A stretch of 64,000 nt of DNA from an uncultured Saprospiraceae bacterium (lineage in GTDB: Bacteria > Bacteroidota > Bacteroidia > Chitinophagales > Saprospiraceae): assembly GCA_943788055.1 (NCBI GenBank), contig CALSOU010000008.1, positions 124,001-188,000 on the forward strand, given 5' to 3'. The notes beneath the pieces were generated by a model. It was not told the origin of the DNA, did no database searches, and was given only the letters and a program-made list of their open reading frames with translations. The position numbers were made by a program, and so were the translations under genes. Shown piece by piece: positions 28,472 to 38,178 of the stretch; the first letter of the stretch is position 1, and every line of letters begins with the position of its first letter.

Positions 28472-30418
28472 TTAAATTGCGATAACAAGAGCTTCTTTTC
28501 GTCGAAGTGGATAATCATTGTCCAAATGCTGATTGAATCCGTAATCAATTATTTGCCTAGCGTCTGGAATTTTATCTTCCACTTGAATTTTTCTATTGAT
28601 TAGTAATAGATCAAGTGTATCTGATTGAAAGGAAGGTTTTGACGTATTCCAGATACCCAATTGGAACTTTCCAATTTGAATTTCTAGATCGTGTCTGGAG
28701 TCGACTTCGTAGTCTTGAGCATTGTCGACGCCTAGTTTGTTACGCATAGAGCTTCTAACAAAGGGCAACTTTTTGGCTTTCGTACCTTTTTCCACAAGTC
28801 CCATCAAAACTCCAGATTGAACTATATCTATCATGACGTCTTTGCTATCTGCGTAACAAATAATGTGATTTTGATTGTGTATAGAGTTGTAATGGAATTG
28901 TGAACCTAGCAATACTAAATAAGCTATTACAAAAGCAGTCAAATAGCTCTTTTTTCTAGTTAGGTAAAAAGTAGAAATACTAATTAAGGCAATATAGTAA
29001 AGTACTATTTCAGGCTGTGATGGGAAAAGATTAGCTAGCATCATTCCTTCTCGATTGGCTAGCAGCTGAAGAAATTCTAGAAAGGAAAGACTAAACCAAT
29101 CAAGCAATTCAAGCACAAAATTGATTCCAAATAGAGACTCCAAAAAAAGGCCTAGTAAGCTGATAGTTATCATCAAAAAGGTAGCAGGAATTGCAATGAC
29201 TGACGCTGGAATAAACAGCAGTGGAAATTCATGGAAATAATAGAGGCTTAGTGGCATCAAGGTCAACTGGGCTGATATGCTCAAGACAACCATCTGCCAA
29301 ATTCTATCTGACAATCCGCGTAAGACTAACGCACTATAAATCAATTCGTAAAAGAACAGAATTCCTATTATGGCAAGAAATGAAAATTGAAATCCTATAT
29401 CATAAATCCATGATGGATTCCATAGCAACATAAAAAAGCCCGACATAAAACAAAAGTTATAAGACATGCCTTTAATGTTGAAAGCTCGACCAAGCATGAA
29501 GCTGCTCACCATAATACTTGCTCTTAAGGTTGACGCAGCCATTCCTGATACTAGACAAAACAACCACACACCCAAAATAATTAAGAAACACTTCAGCCAA
29601 GACAGTCTGCTAGGAATCCAAAAAAGTAAAAAGTGAAGCAAGGTTGCTATAATTCCAACATGTAAACCTGATATAGCCAATACATGAGATGTACCCGTTG
29701 AGCGGAAAACATCACTCATTGATTTCAACTTCGATTTATCACCAAGTAACATTGCCTGGCTTAGCACTTTGGCATCCTCTGAAATTTGAAGTGAATTAAT
29801 ATATCTAAGGCTCTCCGCTCTGATTCTTTGTAAGAAACTCTGATGCGATGCAGAAACAGTAATTTCATTTACAAAAGCCTGAAAGTATATTCCCTTCCTA
29901 GCGAGAAACGAACTATAGTCGAAAGCATAGGGGTTCTTGATGGTTTCAATCGAATCTATAGAAGCTAAAAAGTGTAGGTGATCTCCTTCTTTGACATCTT
30001 GTATTGGTGTAATGACTTTCAGCAAACCGTCAGCACTTACTTTGGTGTGTTCTAGTTCGACTGAACTAACATTTACAGTAATCTGAGCATACGAGTTACT
30101 ACCTGCAATTTCAACTGCTTCACCTTCGAAATAAAGCGCTTGATCATCTATATAATTGGAAAAGTGGCCGCGATCGAAATCTAGAGTATGCAATTCGGCA
30201 GAGATCATGCCCAATACAAAGCAAAATAGGATGCTCGAATAGCCAAACATCGGAATTGCTAATAACCACTTTTGAATACAGATCTTACTGCTTACTATAC
30301 CGAGAAGTGCTATAATGATAACTACCACTTTGGCATATGTGAATCCCGGACAATAAGCATTTACGAGAATCCCTAGAATTAGCGATACGAACAATCGTAA
30401 AAAAGGAATTTTTCTCAT
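28472..30418 (-). CDS. ComEC/Rec2-family competence channel protein
   Basis: Inner-membrane channel for single-stranded DNA in natural transformation. The 648 residues have membrane segments at the N-terminus (9-65), a DUF4131-like periplasmic region (about 80-200), and the competence domain with ISGLHVGIIATLLHF, GMAASTLRASIMVSSFMLGR and WIYDIGFQFSFLAIIGILFFYE. The C-terminal metallo-beta-lactamase domain of longer ComEC proteins is missing, as in most Bacteroidota members; the last 130 residues are a short soluble tail. It is upstream of the ComEA-like gene. Confidence 0.9.
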   Translation of the reverse strand: MRKIPFLRLFVSLILGILVNAYCPGFTYAKVVVIIIALLGIVSSKICIQKWLLAIPMFGYSSILFCFVLGMISAELHTLDFDRGHFSNYIDDQALYFEGEAVEIAGSNSYAQITVNVSSVELEHTKVSADGLLKVITPIQDVKEGDHLHFLASIDSIETIKNPYAFDYSSFLARKGIYFQAFVNEITVSASHQSFLQRIRAESLRYINSLQISEDAKVLSQAMLLGDKSKLKSMSDVFRSTGTSHVLAISGLHVGIIATLLHFLLFWIPSRLSWLKCFLIILGVWLFCLVSGMAASTLRASIMVSSFMLGRAFNIKGMSYNFCFMSGFFMLLWNPSWIYDIGFQFSFLAIIGILFFYELIYSALVLRGLSDRIWQMVVLSISAQLTLMPLSLYYFHEFPLLFIPASVIAIPATFLMITISLLGLFLESLFGINFVLELLDWFSLSFLEFLQLLANREGMMLANLFPSQPEIVLYYIALISISTFYLTRKKSYLTAFVIAYLVLLGSQFHYNSIHNQNHIICYADSKDVMIDIVQSGVLMGLVEKGTKAKKLPFVRSSMRNKLGVDNAQDYEVDSRHDLEIQIGKFQLGIWNTSKPSFQSDTLDLLLINRKIQVEDKIPDARQIIDYGFNQHLDNDYPLRRKEALVIAI

Positions 30419-30905
30419 GACAAAAAGTGTTTTCTCTACAAAAAAATTTGAAAAGACAATTCCTACATTAGTTGTCTTTCCTATTAGTGTAATGAATTAG
30501 CTTTTTGTCCCCTCCCAGATGGAATTTTCTGATAAAAAAATTCAATAGTCAATATCTATGGGGATTCAAAAGGATAAAATAATTTGTCTAATTTGGAATA
30601 AAATTGAAGACACGTACCCAAATTGCATGGCTTCATCTACAGATTATGTGGGACTTAGGAGCAGACGAATGGGTGAAATCCAACTTCAATTGGCTAGCAT
30701 TCACGAAAACAGTGTACAAATACATACTTCGTCTTTTGGCGAAAGCCCTCATCATGAAACACTAAACTGTCGAATACAAAGAACCAGAAACTAGTTTGGA
30801 AGTCCTTCTTAACTCTAGAATCGTGGGTAAAAACCAAAATTACGAGGAGAAAATTAGCTTCTTACACAAAAAAAGACCAATTTTATAACGAACAAAGCCG
30901 AAGAT
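30419..30905. other. Gene-poor divergent region upstream of comEC and the OmpA-like gene
   Basis: Two overlapping frames occur. The frame 30558-30794 (78 codons) has a composition unlike a real protein. In another frame, 30604-30765 encodes a tryptophan-rich stretch (IAWLHLQIMWDLGADEW, then NFNWLAFTKTVYKYI) that looks more protein-like and may be a gene remnant, but it has no good start codon and no family match could be made. No clear promoter box was found. Confidence 0.35.
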
Positions 30906-31625
30906 ATGCGAGCAGTCTATTTGATCATTTGGGCAATTCTGACCGTATTGCTTTGCTATTTTTTGTACGAGCAAAACGACAATAATAATTTGCTTTCAAA
31001 TATAGAAACAACAAGCCAATCACTATCAACCCAAGCTGAGAAATCAAGTTTAGATAGTCCTATTATTGATGATGACTTCTTTGAGGCGAATGAAACTACT
31101 GAGGTTTCGATGACAGATACTATGGAAGTCTCCAGTCTATCAAACTCTGATAATCAGGGTAGCAAAAGCAATAACCTCGGAGAGGCATCAAACGGTGATG
31201 ATCAGGAGGAATTGCAAGTCAGCGAGGGCTATAGTTTAAAAGAAGATAATTATACGACTGCTGCTAGAGCAGATGACTTTCTTCAAAAAGCATATATCGA
31301 GTTTAGACAAAATAGTATGACACTTCCCACAATGGAAGATCTTGAAGAATATATGGATTCTCTTGCTCAGGTGGTTGTGTCAAATGACCTAAAAATAGTG
31401 GTGGAAGGTCATGCTGATAAATCAAAATCTAGGCATTATGATAATTTTGAAGTTGCTCAGAAAAGGGCGGACTTTATCAAGAATGCATTACTGAGCCGAG
31501 GAATCCCAGACGAAAGAATTGAATTAATATCTAGAGGAGATACAATGCCTCGTATGGTTATAGAATCATCAGATACTAAGAAAAACAATAGACGTGTCGA
31601 ATTATTTATTAAACAAAACATCTGA
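30906..31625 (+). CDS. OmpA-family peptidoglycan-associating protein, membrane-anchored
   Basis: The 239 residues consist of an uncleaved N-terminal membrane helix (about 4-21), a long acidic Ser/Asp/Asn-rich linker (25-125), and a C-terminal OmpA domain (about 130-239). The latter shows IVVEGHADKSKSRHYDNFEVAQKRADFI and KKNNRRVELFI, equivalent to the family's peptidoglycan-contact motifs. It lacks a barrel, so it is more like a MotB-type inner-membrane anchor than an OmpA porin. It ends three bases before the AT-hook/HhH gene, indicating co-transcription and probably a joint role. Confidence 0.82.
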   Translation: MRAVYLIIWAILTVLLCYFLYEQNDNNNLLSNIETTSQSLSTQAEKSSLDSPIIDDDFFEANETTEVSMTDTMEVSSLSNSDNQGSKSNNLGEASNGDDQEELQVSEGYSLKEDNYTTAARADDFLQKAYIEFRQNSMTLPTMEDLEEYMDSLAQVVVSNDLKIVVEGHADKSKSRHYDNFEVAQKRADFIKNALLSRGIPDERIELISRGDTMPRMVIESSDTKKNNRRVELFIKQNI

Positions 31626-31628
31626 TAG

Positions 31629-32744
31629 ATGGATATGATTTTTCTTGTAGAGATCACTCGAAATGGACTTTTAATAGCTGTTTTGTACGGTCTTGTGAGT
31701 TTTTTACTCGGAGCCTTATTTGGATATTCACTTAATTCAAAGTACAAACGACAAGTCGTTGAATTGGAGCGAGATCGTGTAAGGTTAAACTCCAACATCA
31801 GTAATCTTGAATCTGATTTAGAAGCGGCAAAAAAAGCAAGATCTAATGCTGATGGAGAAATTTCAATTCTTCATAACCAACTAAGAGATCGTGATAGTCG
31901 AATCCGAGAAGCGGAAGGTAAGATGTCACTATTTAAAAAGAAATTTGAAGAGGGATCAGCCAAAATTCAGGGAAAAGAAGTCAATACAACTTCTTCGAAA
32001 ACAGAGGCTGATCTTCCAGTTGGTGATCAGAAAACTGCCGAAGAGACGAAAGGGATAGGCAGTGAAATTTCCGAAGAAAATGTTTCTTTTATATCTTCCA
32101 AATCAATAAAGGCATTCAAGAAGATCACTTCCAACGAAGATCAAAAAAGAAAGAAAAAAAGCAAGAGTAAGAAATTAAAATCGAAAAAATCAGATAAATC
32201 AAAAGACGAAAACTCCACAAAGAAGAAGTCTGAAGTAAAACTCAAAAGAGGAAGGCCAAAGAAAGCTGAAGGTAAATCGAAAAAATCATCGAAAGAGCAA
32301 ATTACTGGCAAAGCGACAGAACCAAAAAAACGACGAGGCCGACCGAAAGGGTCAAAAAACAAAACAACAAAAGAATTGCCAACTAAGGCATCACCAACGG
32401 GCAAAACAAAGAGTAACCCAACTGACAAAGTCAACCCCACTCCCGAGAAAACTAGCAAGAGAGTAGCGGGAACGAGACGTCGTGGGAGAACTCCAGACGA
32501 TCTAAAGATCATAGAAGGAATAGGACCGAAAATGGAAGAAGCTTTAAGAAATGCAGGTGTGAAGACTTTTAGAAAAATGTCAACTATGACACCTGAAGCT
32601 ATAAAAGATATCCTTGTAAAGGCAAGTACCCGATATGGAATTGCTCAGACGGAAACATGGCCGGAACAAGCCAAATTAGCAAGTTCGAAAGACTTTGAAG
32701 CTCTCAAGACCCTGCAAGATTCCCTTAATAGAGGCGTAAAGTAA
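31629..32744 (+). CDS. Membrane-anchored coiled-coil protein with AT-hooks and C-terminal helix-hairpin-helix
   Basis: The 371-residue product combines unusual parts: a membrane helix (about 13-33), a coiled coil (about 38-112, LERDRVRLNSNISNLESDLE), a lysine-rich segment (170-205), two AT-hook cores (KRGRP at 206-210, RRGRPKG at 235-241) with a related RRRGR at 283-287, and a C-terminal helix-hairpin-helix domain (about 289-345, DDLKIIEGIGPKMEEALRNAG). The AT-hooks and HhH predict DNA binding by the cytoplasmic part, if the N-terminus is the anchor. It lies three bases after the OmpA-like gene and before an intrinsic terminator. Function unknown; an envelope-to-nucleoid link is a hypothesis. 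Confidence 0.8.
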   Translation: MDMIFLVEITRNGLLIAVLYGLVSFLLGALFGYSLNSKYKRQVVELERDRVRLNSNISNLESDLEAAKKARSNADGEISILHNQLRDRDSRIREAEGKMSLFKKKFEEGSAKIQGKEVNTTSSKTEADLPVGDQKTAEETKGIGSEISEENVSFISSKSIKAFKKITSNEDQKRKKKSKSKKLKSKKSDKSKDENSTKKKSEVKLKRGRPKKAEGKSKKSSKEQITGKATEPKKRRGRPKGSKNKTTKELPTKASPTGKTKSNPTDKVNPTPEKTSKRVAGTRRRGRTPDDLKIIEGIGPKMEEALRNAGVKTFRKMSTMTPEAIKDILVKASTRYGIAQTETWPEQAKLASSKDFEALKTLQDSLNRGVK

Positions 32745-32770
32745 TACTTTCTTATAGCCGTATGAAAGTG

Positions 32771-32793
32771 AAGACCTATTCTTGTAGGTCTTT
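32771..32793 (+). terminator. Terminator after the OmpA / AT-hook gene pair
   Basis: AAGACCTA and TAGGTCTT form a perfect 8-bp stem around TTCTTG, followed by TCTGTATACTTTT; 27 bases after the stop codon. Confidence 0.65.
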
Positions 32794-32798
32794 CTGTA

Positions 32799-32806
32799 TA
32801 CTTTTG
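32799..32806 (+). promoter_or_regulatory. Candidate -7 box for the 168-residue membrane protein gene
   Basis: TACTTTTG matches TAnnTTTG, six bases after the preceding terminator and 43 bases before the ATG at 32849. Confidence 0.4.
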
Positions 32807-32848
32807 CCCATTTCCAAAATCAAGTAGATATTCAGGCAAATTAATCCA

Positions 32849-33355
32849 ATGCCAACCAACAAAAACAAGCAATTCAAGGAAATACTCTTAGTTAGCAACC
32901 CCAGAAGTCCATATTCAATCTTGACAGCTCTTGTATTTCTACTTCTAATCGGTGGAAGTCTTATGCTCTTCTTGAAATATCAAGATAACATAGGTATCGC
33001 TGTAGCTTTATGTATAATTCCGTTGGTAATTGCTCTTTTTATGCTCAAATTACTTCTGTGGAATATGGGCGGAAAAGAGATTATACAAATCTCAACAGAT
33101 CAAACGAAAGTTCAAATGCAATACCCTGTGCTTTTTTCGCCTATGGTTCATCAAGAAAATAGTAGGATGAAATCGATGTTATTTAACTCCAACACTCACG
33201 CTGATCTGGTCAGACCTCAAGAGATACTCGAATTACGTTTATCAATTAGTTTATATAAGCTAAAACTTGAATTTGCAAACGGAGAAACGTATATGTCATC
33301 CATTAGTTTTGATCTCCAAGAAGCTCAGCGAATCGTTAATCTAATACGTTCCTAG
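32849..33355 (+). CDS. Two-helix membrane protein of unknown function, PH-like tail
   Basis: The 168-residue product has a basic N-terminus, two membrane helices (about 25-41 and 46-70) and a soluble C-terminal half of alternating strands (GKEIIQISTDQTKVQMQYPVLFS, LELRLSISLYKLKLEFANGETYMSSISF, ending in a helix). That order resembles bacterial PH-like (YcxB/DUF304-type) proteins; the assignment is tentative. Its last 15 bases overlap the end of the convergent 693-residue membrane protein gene. Confidence 0.6.
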   Translation: MPTNKNKQFKEILLVSNPRSPYSILTALVFLLLIGGSLMLFLKYQDNIGIAVALCIIPLVIALFMLKLLLWNMGGKEIIQISTDQTKVQMQYPVLFSPMVHQENSRMKSMLFNSNTHADLVRPQEILELRLSISLYKLKLEFANGETYMSSISFDLQEAQRIVNLIRS

Positions 33356-35422
33356 AAGCCTTCTAGCAAACCATTCGATCAACAGAAAACCTACTAATAC
33401 AAATAAAATCCACTTAATGTTGAGAGCCGATTCAGTCTTGATTGCAGAGTAGATAATTGGTTTTAATGCTGATTGTTCCTTGAGAGCTGTAACAATTGCA
33501 TCAGTTGATTCATCATAAAATACCTGTCCTCCATACTTTGTATTTATGTTTCGTAGCAAACTATGATTTGCAGTAGTATTGGCCAATTCCAATTGGACAT
33601 CTTCGATGCTAAATCCACCGCTTGACGTCAGTGGCTGACCATTGTAATTAGTTGTCCCGGTAAAAGTATAATTTCCTGCTGGCAGAATTCCTGCATCAAG
33701 TTGATAGAAGTCTGAAACTTTTGAAAATATGTATTCATACTCTTTACCATCTTGATCTTTTACTTTCAAAAACGCATCAGCTTCATTGACTTTTTCGTAT
33801 GTATCATTGTAGAGCTCTGCATCAAAACCTACCTTATCATAGGTTTTGTACACATTATTTTTACTACTTACTCTGAATTTACGCTTATCCTCCTTGATCG
33901 TTACAAATTGAATGGTTTTTGAAAATAATTCGTTTATTTCGTCGAACCTATTTTTTTGTAGATAATTATAAAGGCGCCATTGCCATATACCCTCACCTAC
34001 AATCACCGCCTCACGCAGATCAGATTGATTTCGCAGAACCCACAGAGGATATTCAGTTTCGACTTCGCCAATCTTCTGATTCAGTAGAACTCTCGTATTT
34101 GGATCCACTTTAAACGAACCAAATTTTGCTTTCAATGGAGGATAGTCCTCAACAATATTTTGAATTCCCTCGTCTATTTCAAAAACGTTAAACCCTCCAG
34201 CTAATTTTGCCTGAACATCATTTGTACTTTGAGTATTTGCCCCTATGCTCATCGCCTTTTGTGCACGATTAAATGCAGGAATGTCTATCTGAGTACCAGC
34301 GATAAACATTCGAGGTTTGTTAAGTCGATTTAGAGTACTAAGCACATTGGAAACATTATACCTTCTACTTGGTAAGTTGTGAAACATTACAAGATCAAAG
34401 CTTGTGAGATTAGCTGGTGTATCTTTTGCAAATGCTATTTCAACTTGATAATTTTTGTTGGACTCAATCATTTTTTTGATCGCAGCAATATCTGGATGCG
34501 GGCTATTGCCCAAAAGCAAAATCTTCTGCCTTGCGTCCAAAATATCAACTATAAAGGAAGTAGTATTATTTTTTGTGCTAAACTCACCACTCCTCTGATC
34601 CACAGATAAAATATACTTGACGATACCTACTTGATCAGCAGGGACCTCAAAACTCAGAGTAGTAAAAAATCTTTCTCCTTTAATTGAAAAGGCTTGTTTA
34701 TCCACTAAAATCCGTTGACCTCCTTGATCTCTATAAAGATTGATACTTGTATTGCTAGCGTTGAAATTAAAAGCTTGCACATCAGCCTGGACGACAAACT
34801 TATCTCCGAGATAGGCGATCTTATTTTGGTAAACATGTTTTATGGATATATCCTTCTTCTGAGTTGTGTCACCCTGCGCCAAAAAATACACAGGAGAAAT
34901 AATATTCGTTCGTTGATAAATCGGATTTTGCCCTTCGTTATAAATACCATCTGAACTGACTATTATAGCTCCCAGATTCTGATTAGCATATGTCTCGTCT
35001 ATAAATTCAAACACTTGTGAAAGATTACTTGCTCCGCCATCTATTGAATCAGAAAATCCTTCATGAATGGAATTGTCGTAGTGATACGTTTCAACTTGAA
35101 ATTCTTTACCTAGTTCGTCATTAATATCTTGCAGTTTAGAAATCACTTCCGTCTCGTTTGCCACTGAGCTAGATGCATCTTGAAATATTACGACAGTCGG
35201 ATTCTTAATCTCTTCATTGTTTAGTTTCAAAAGAGGTCCCAACAACATGAATGAAATTCCAAAAATGGACAAAAACCTTAGCACGGCCAAAAGCCATGGT
35301 TTCCAGTAAGAATGATCTTTAAAACGAGCATCTCTATAGTATAGAAACCCCGCATAGACCAAACCTGTAAGAACACAAAAAAAGATACACCAAACTGGAT
35401 ATTGTAACGAAAAATTATCCAA
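33341..35422 (-). CDS. Membrane protein with von Willebrand factor A-like periplasmic domain
   Basis: The 693 residues have two N-terminal membrane helices (about 8-27 and 42-62), a region that starts PTVVIFQDASSSVANETE, in which DxSxS fits a MIDAS metal site, and one C-terminal membrane helix (about 670-687, WILFVLVGFLLIEWFARR). The middle holds a segment like a class I amidotransferase-fold module (ILLLGNSPHPDIAAIKKMIE). This architecture is known in Bacteroidota as conserved BatA-like or DUF4159-related membrane proteins of unknown role, often near aerotolerance genes; none are adjacent here. Monocistronic. Confidence 0.7.
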   Translation of the reverse strand: MDNFSLQYPVWCIFFCVLTGLVYAGFLYYRDARFKDHSYWKPWLLAVLRFLSIFGISFMLLGPLLKLNNEEIKNPTVVIFQDASSSVANETEVISKLQDINDELGKEFQVETYHYDNSIHEGFSDSIDGGASNLSQVFEFIDETYANQNLGAIIVSSDGIYNEGQNPIYQRTNIISPVYFLAQGDTTQKKDISIKHVYQNKIAYLGDKFVVQADVQAFNFNASNTSINLYRDQGGQRILVDKQAFSIKGERFFTTLSFEVPADQVGIVKYILSVDQRSGEFSTKNNTTSFIVDILDARQKILLLGNSPHPDIAAIKKMIESNKNYQVEIAFAKDTPANLTSFDLVMFHNLPSRRYNVSNVLSTLNRLNKPRMFIAGTQIDIPAFNRAQKAMSIGANTQSTNDVQAKLAGGFNVFEIDEGIQNIVEDYPPLKAKFGSFKVDPNTRVLLNQKIGEVETEYPLWVLRNQSDLREAVIVGEGIWQWRLYNYLQKNRFDEINELFSKTIQFVTIKEDKRKFRVSSKNNVYKTYDKVGFDAELYNDTYEKVNEADAFLKVKDQDGKEYEYIFSKVSDFYQLDAGILPAGNYTFTGTTNYNGQPLTSSGGFSIEDVQLELANTTANHSLLRNINTKYGGQVFYDESTDAIVTALKEQSALKPIIYSAIKTESALNIKWILFVLVGFLLIEWFARRLLGTY

Positions 35423-35721
35423 AGATCAAATTCATTTTAATATTTAAAAACGAGTGCAAATATGCATAATATTATAACAGATTTCTTTAAAAAGACCTAC
35501 AACTACGATTGACTAGCAATCATTACTTTAATCATAATTCCGAACGCCAACAGCCTTAAATAAGTATATCTAATTCAATTATGATGTGAATCGTTTAGAT
35601 TTAGTAGAAATTTAACAGCTCTTGAGAAACGTTCAAGCTTACAAACGAGTTAATACCAGTATATTTGTTAGCTGCATGGAAGTTCTATGAAATCAAACAA
35701 AATTGCAAAGTTTAGTAGTAT

Positions 35722-37000
35722 ATGAAGAAGTGGATATTTTTACTGGTTGTGTTTAGTGTCGTCGGCTACCAAGCGATGGGTTCTTACATTCTTTTGCCCA
35801 TGGACAGCGAAAAGCAACGCGATCATCTCAAAGCATACGGTCTGACATATTGGGTATTAACCCAAGAAGTAGAGACTTACTGGTTGTTAAATTACCGAGG
35901 TGGAAGCTTTGCATTCGCTCACAATCCTAGATTTGAATCAGAATGTAAAATCAGGGGAATAAGTTATGAAGTAATACCAAATGTAAAGTTTGGTCTTATT
36001 CGACAACAAATAGCAAATCCAGAAGTCAATCAAGAAGTTATTAAACTTGAAAAAGCACCAAAAATAGCTGTATATACACCGGATTTTAATGCCAAAGGCG
36101 AGAAAATACAACCTTGGGATGATGCAGTAACTATGGTTCTCACCTATGCAGAAATACCGTACGAAACGGTCTACGATCGTGAGGTCCTAGAAGATAAGCT
36201 CGTTCAATACGATTGGCTTCATTTACATCATGAAGATTTCACTGGTCAATATGGTAAATTCTACGCTAGTCAACATACAAAACCTTGGTATAGAGCCAAC
36301 CAGCAGAAGATGGAGAGTCTTGCGACTTCTTTAAGATTTAATAAAGTTTCCCAGTTGAAATTGGCTGTAGCCAAAAAAATTAAAGAATATGTTGAAGGTG
36401 GTGGATTCATGTTTGCGATGTGTTCTGCTACCGATTCATATGATATTGCTTTAGCAGCAGAAGGTCACGATATTTGCCATAACGTATACGATGGCGACGG
36501 AGCTGATCCCAACGCTCAGAGTAAGCTCGATTTTTCAAAAACCTTTGCTTTTCAAGACTTTGATCTTATTTCTGATCCGATGACGTACGAATTTTCGAGC
36601 ATAGACAACCGGAATCGAAAGACTCAAGCTGAAAATGATTATTTTACTCTTTTTGACTTTTCAGCCAAATGGGATCCAATACCTACAATGTTAACCCCAA
36701 AACCACACTAGAACAATAAAGGGTTTCATGGGTCAAACTACCTCATTTAAGAAGCAATACGTGAAATCGGATGTTCTGATACTGGGTGAATCCAAGTCTG
36801 ATAACGAGGTTCGTTTTATTCACAGTGAACAGGGATATGGAACTTGGACATTTTACGGTGGTCATGATCCAGAGGACTACAGGCACTATGTGAATGATCC
36901 TGAAACAGATCTTAGTTTGCATCCAAATTCGCCCGGATATCGGTTAATTCTAAACAACATTCTATTCCCAGCAGCTGAAAAAAAGAAACGTAAAACATAG
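35722..37000 (+). CDS. Conserved exported Bacteroidota protein (often labelled asparagine synthetase B), one apparent frameshift
   Basis: The open frame stops at 36711, but a run of four C at 36695-36698 appears one base too long. With three C the frame runs on through MLTQNHTRTIKGFMGQTTSF to 37000, giving 425 residues. A signal peptide (1-20) precedes SYILLPMDSEKQRDHLKAYG and WLLNYRGGSFAFA. Later come KIAVYTPDF, WLHLHHEDFTGQYGK, KIKEYVEGGGFMFAMCSATDS and YGTWTFYGGHDPED. Databases often call such proteins asparagine synthetase B, but none of the synthetase or glutaminase motifs are visible, so that name is not adopted. The central part resembles a ThuA/amidotransferase-like Rossmann fold. It is followed 8 bases later by the thioredoxin-like gene. 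Confidence 0.72.
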
Positions 37001-37008
37001 TATTTAAT

Positions 37009-37860
37009 ATGATTCATAAGCAAATATTCATTCTACTTCTAATCATCGGTTTTGAAACTAACTATTCCTTTTCCCAACAAAGTTGGTTCACTGAAATAGA
37101 TACAGGTCTTGTTGAATCTCAATACACGGGAAAGAAAATTCTTCTTGAATTCGGAGCAGTAATTAATGAATTTGCACTTTTTATTCCAGACGAAACTTGG
37201 AACGAAGACTCCGTTCAATATTATGTCAATCAGTACATTCCAATCTCTATACTACTACAAGATAGAGATCCAAGAGCACGAAAATACAATGTAGATTTCA
37301 CCCCGACTCTGCTACTACTTACACCTGATGAACATGAGCTTTTCAGAAATGAAGGACTTCTCGATGCTGAACAAATGGCTGAAATATTGAAGTTCCATTT
37401 AGAGCAGACTTCCAAACTTGAGCAACTATTTCAAGTATATAGTTCGGAACCTAGTATCTTGGGTGATTTGCAATTTGTAGAAGAATATATTTACCTTCAT
37501 AGTTTGGCACCGCAAACTTTAAGGGACTTTTATCTAAAACGCAGCAAATTATTGCTAGATGATCTAAATAGAAATAGGAGATATCTTGATTCAGCTCAAA
37601 AAGAGAGGCTGAAACTTATTGAGGATTTCAGAGAGATTCTCCATATTTCGAATAATAGAAGCATTCAAAGATTAAAGAAACAAAAGGTTGAAAATCTTGA
37701 TAAACGAAATCAAGCTATATTCTGCTACTACCTTTATCGACTTAATTCAAGTTTAGGCTCATTTGACGAAGCCGTTCAAGTTGCTAGGACACTCGAAAGC
37801 TTAGTTGGAGAGGCTCCACAAGCTGCAAATTATTTGGCGCAAGTTAGGGTAAGCAATTAA
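37009..37860 (+). CDS. Periplasmic thioredoxin-fold protein lacking the CxxC motif
   Basis: The 283 residues begin with a signal peptide (1-22, ending SFSQQ). The first half follows a thioredoxin-like plan (KKILLEFGAVINEFALF, YIPISILLQDRDPRARKYNVDFTPTLLLLTPD) with the conserved cis-proline in FTPTL, but where CxxC should be the sequence is AVINEF; there is only one cysteine, far away (IFCYYLYR). Thiol redox activity is therefore unlikely. The second half is helical. It starts 8 bases after the preceding conserved gene and is probably co-transcribed. Confidence 0.7.
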   Translation: MIHKQIFILLLIIGFETNYSFSQQSWFTEIDTGLVESQYTGKKILLEFGAVINEFALFIPDETWNEDSVQYYVNQYIPISILLQDRDPRARKYNVDFTPTLLLLTPDEHELFRNEGLLDAEQMAEILKFHLEQTSKLEQLFQVYSSEPSILGDLQFVEEYIYLHSLAPQTLRDFYLKRSKLLLDDLNRNRRYLDSAQKERLKLIEDFREILHISNNRSIQRLKKQKVENLDKRNQAIFCYYLYRLNSSLGSFDEAVQVARTLESLVGEAPQAANYLAQVRVSN

Positions 37861-38178
37861 AAAAGACAGGGCCTACGTAGTTAAAGGAACTTAGCTACAT
37901 CCTCTCTTTCTGAAGACCAAGCTTTTGGGCATAAGCCACTTCCTTTTAATCTCCTATGTTTAGTCACTGCTGAGGCAGGCGAGACAAAAAACATTAACTA
38001 AAGGAAAAGTGCAATTTCTAATAAGTATTTTCATTAATTTGTAGAGTGACAATCGTACTTCATCGATAAGGACATAAATTGCTTGAACGTTTAGCAACCA
38101 ATTCACTCAATTCATTGTATATATTATATCAAAAATATCGAAATACTGCGTCTTAGAAGTACCGAAATATAAGCTAAA
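37861..38178. other. Gene-free spacer before the coiled-coil cluster
   Basis: 318 bases with no open frame of note. The last 80 bases are strongly AT-rich, with TATATATT-like tracts, and probably contain the promoter of the following cluster, but no full TAnnTTTG box was found. Confidence 0.4.

Noticed and set aside
30558-30794. 78-codon frame upstream of the OmpA-like gene
   Set aside because: Composition is not protein-like and another frame in the same DNA looks more plausible as a remnant.
35722-37000. Asparagine synthetase B as the product name
   Set aside because: No N-terminal nucleophile cysteine, no synthetase ATP motif, and a signal peptide is present.
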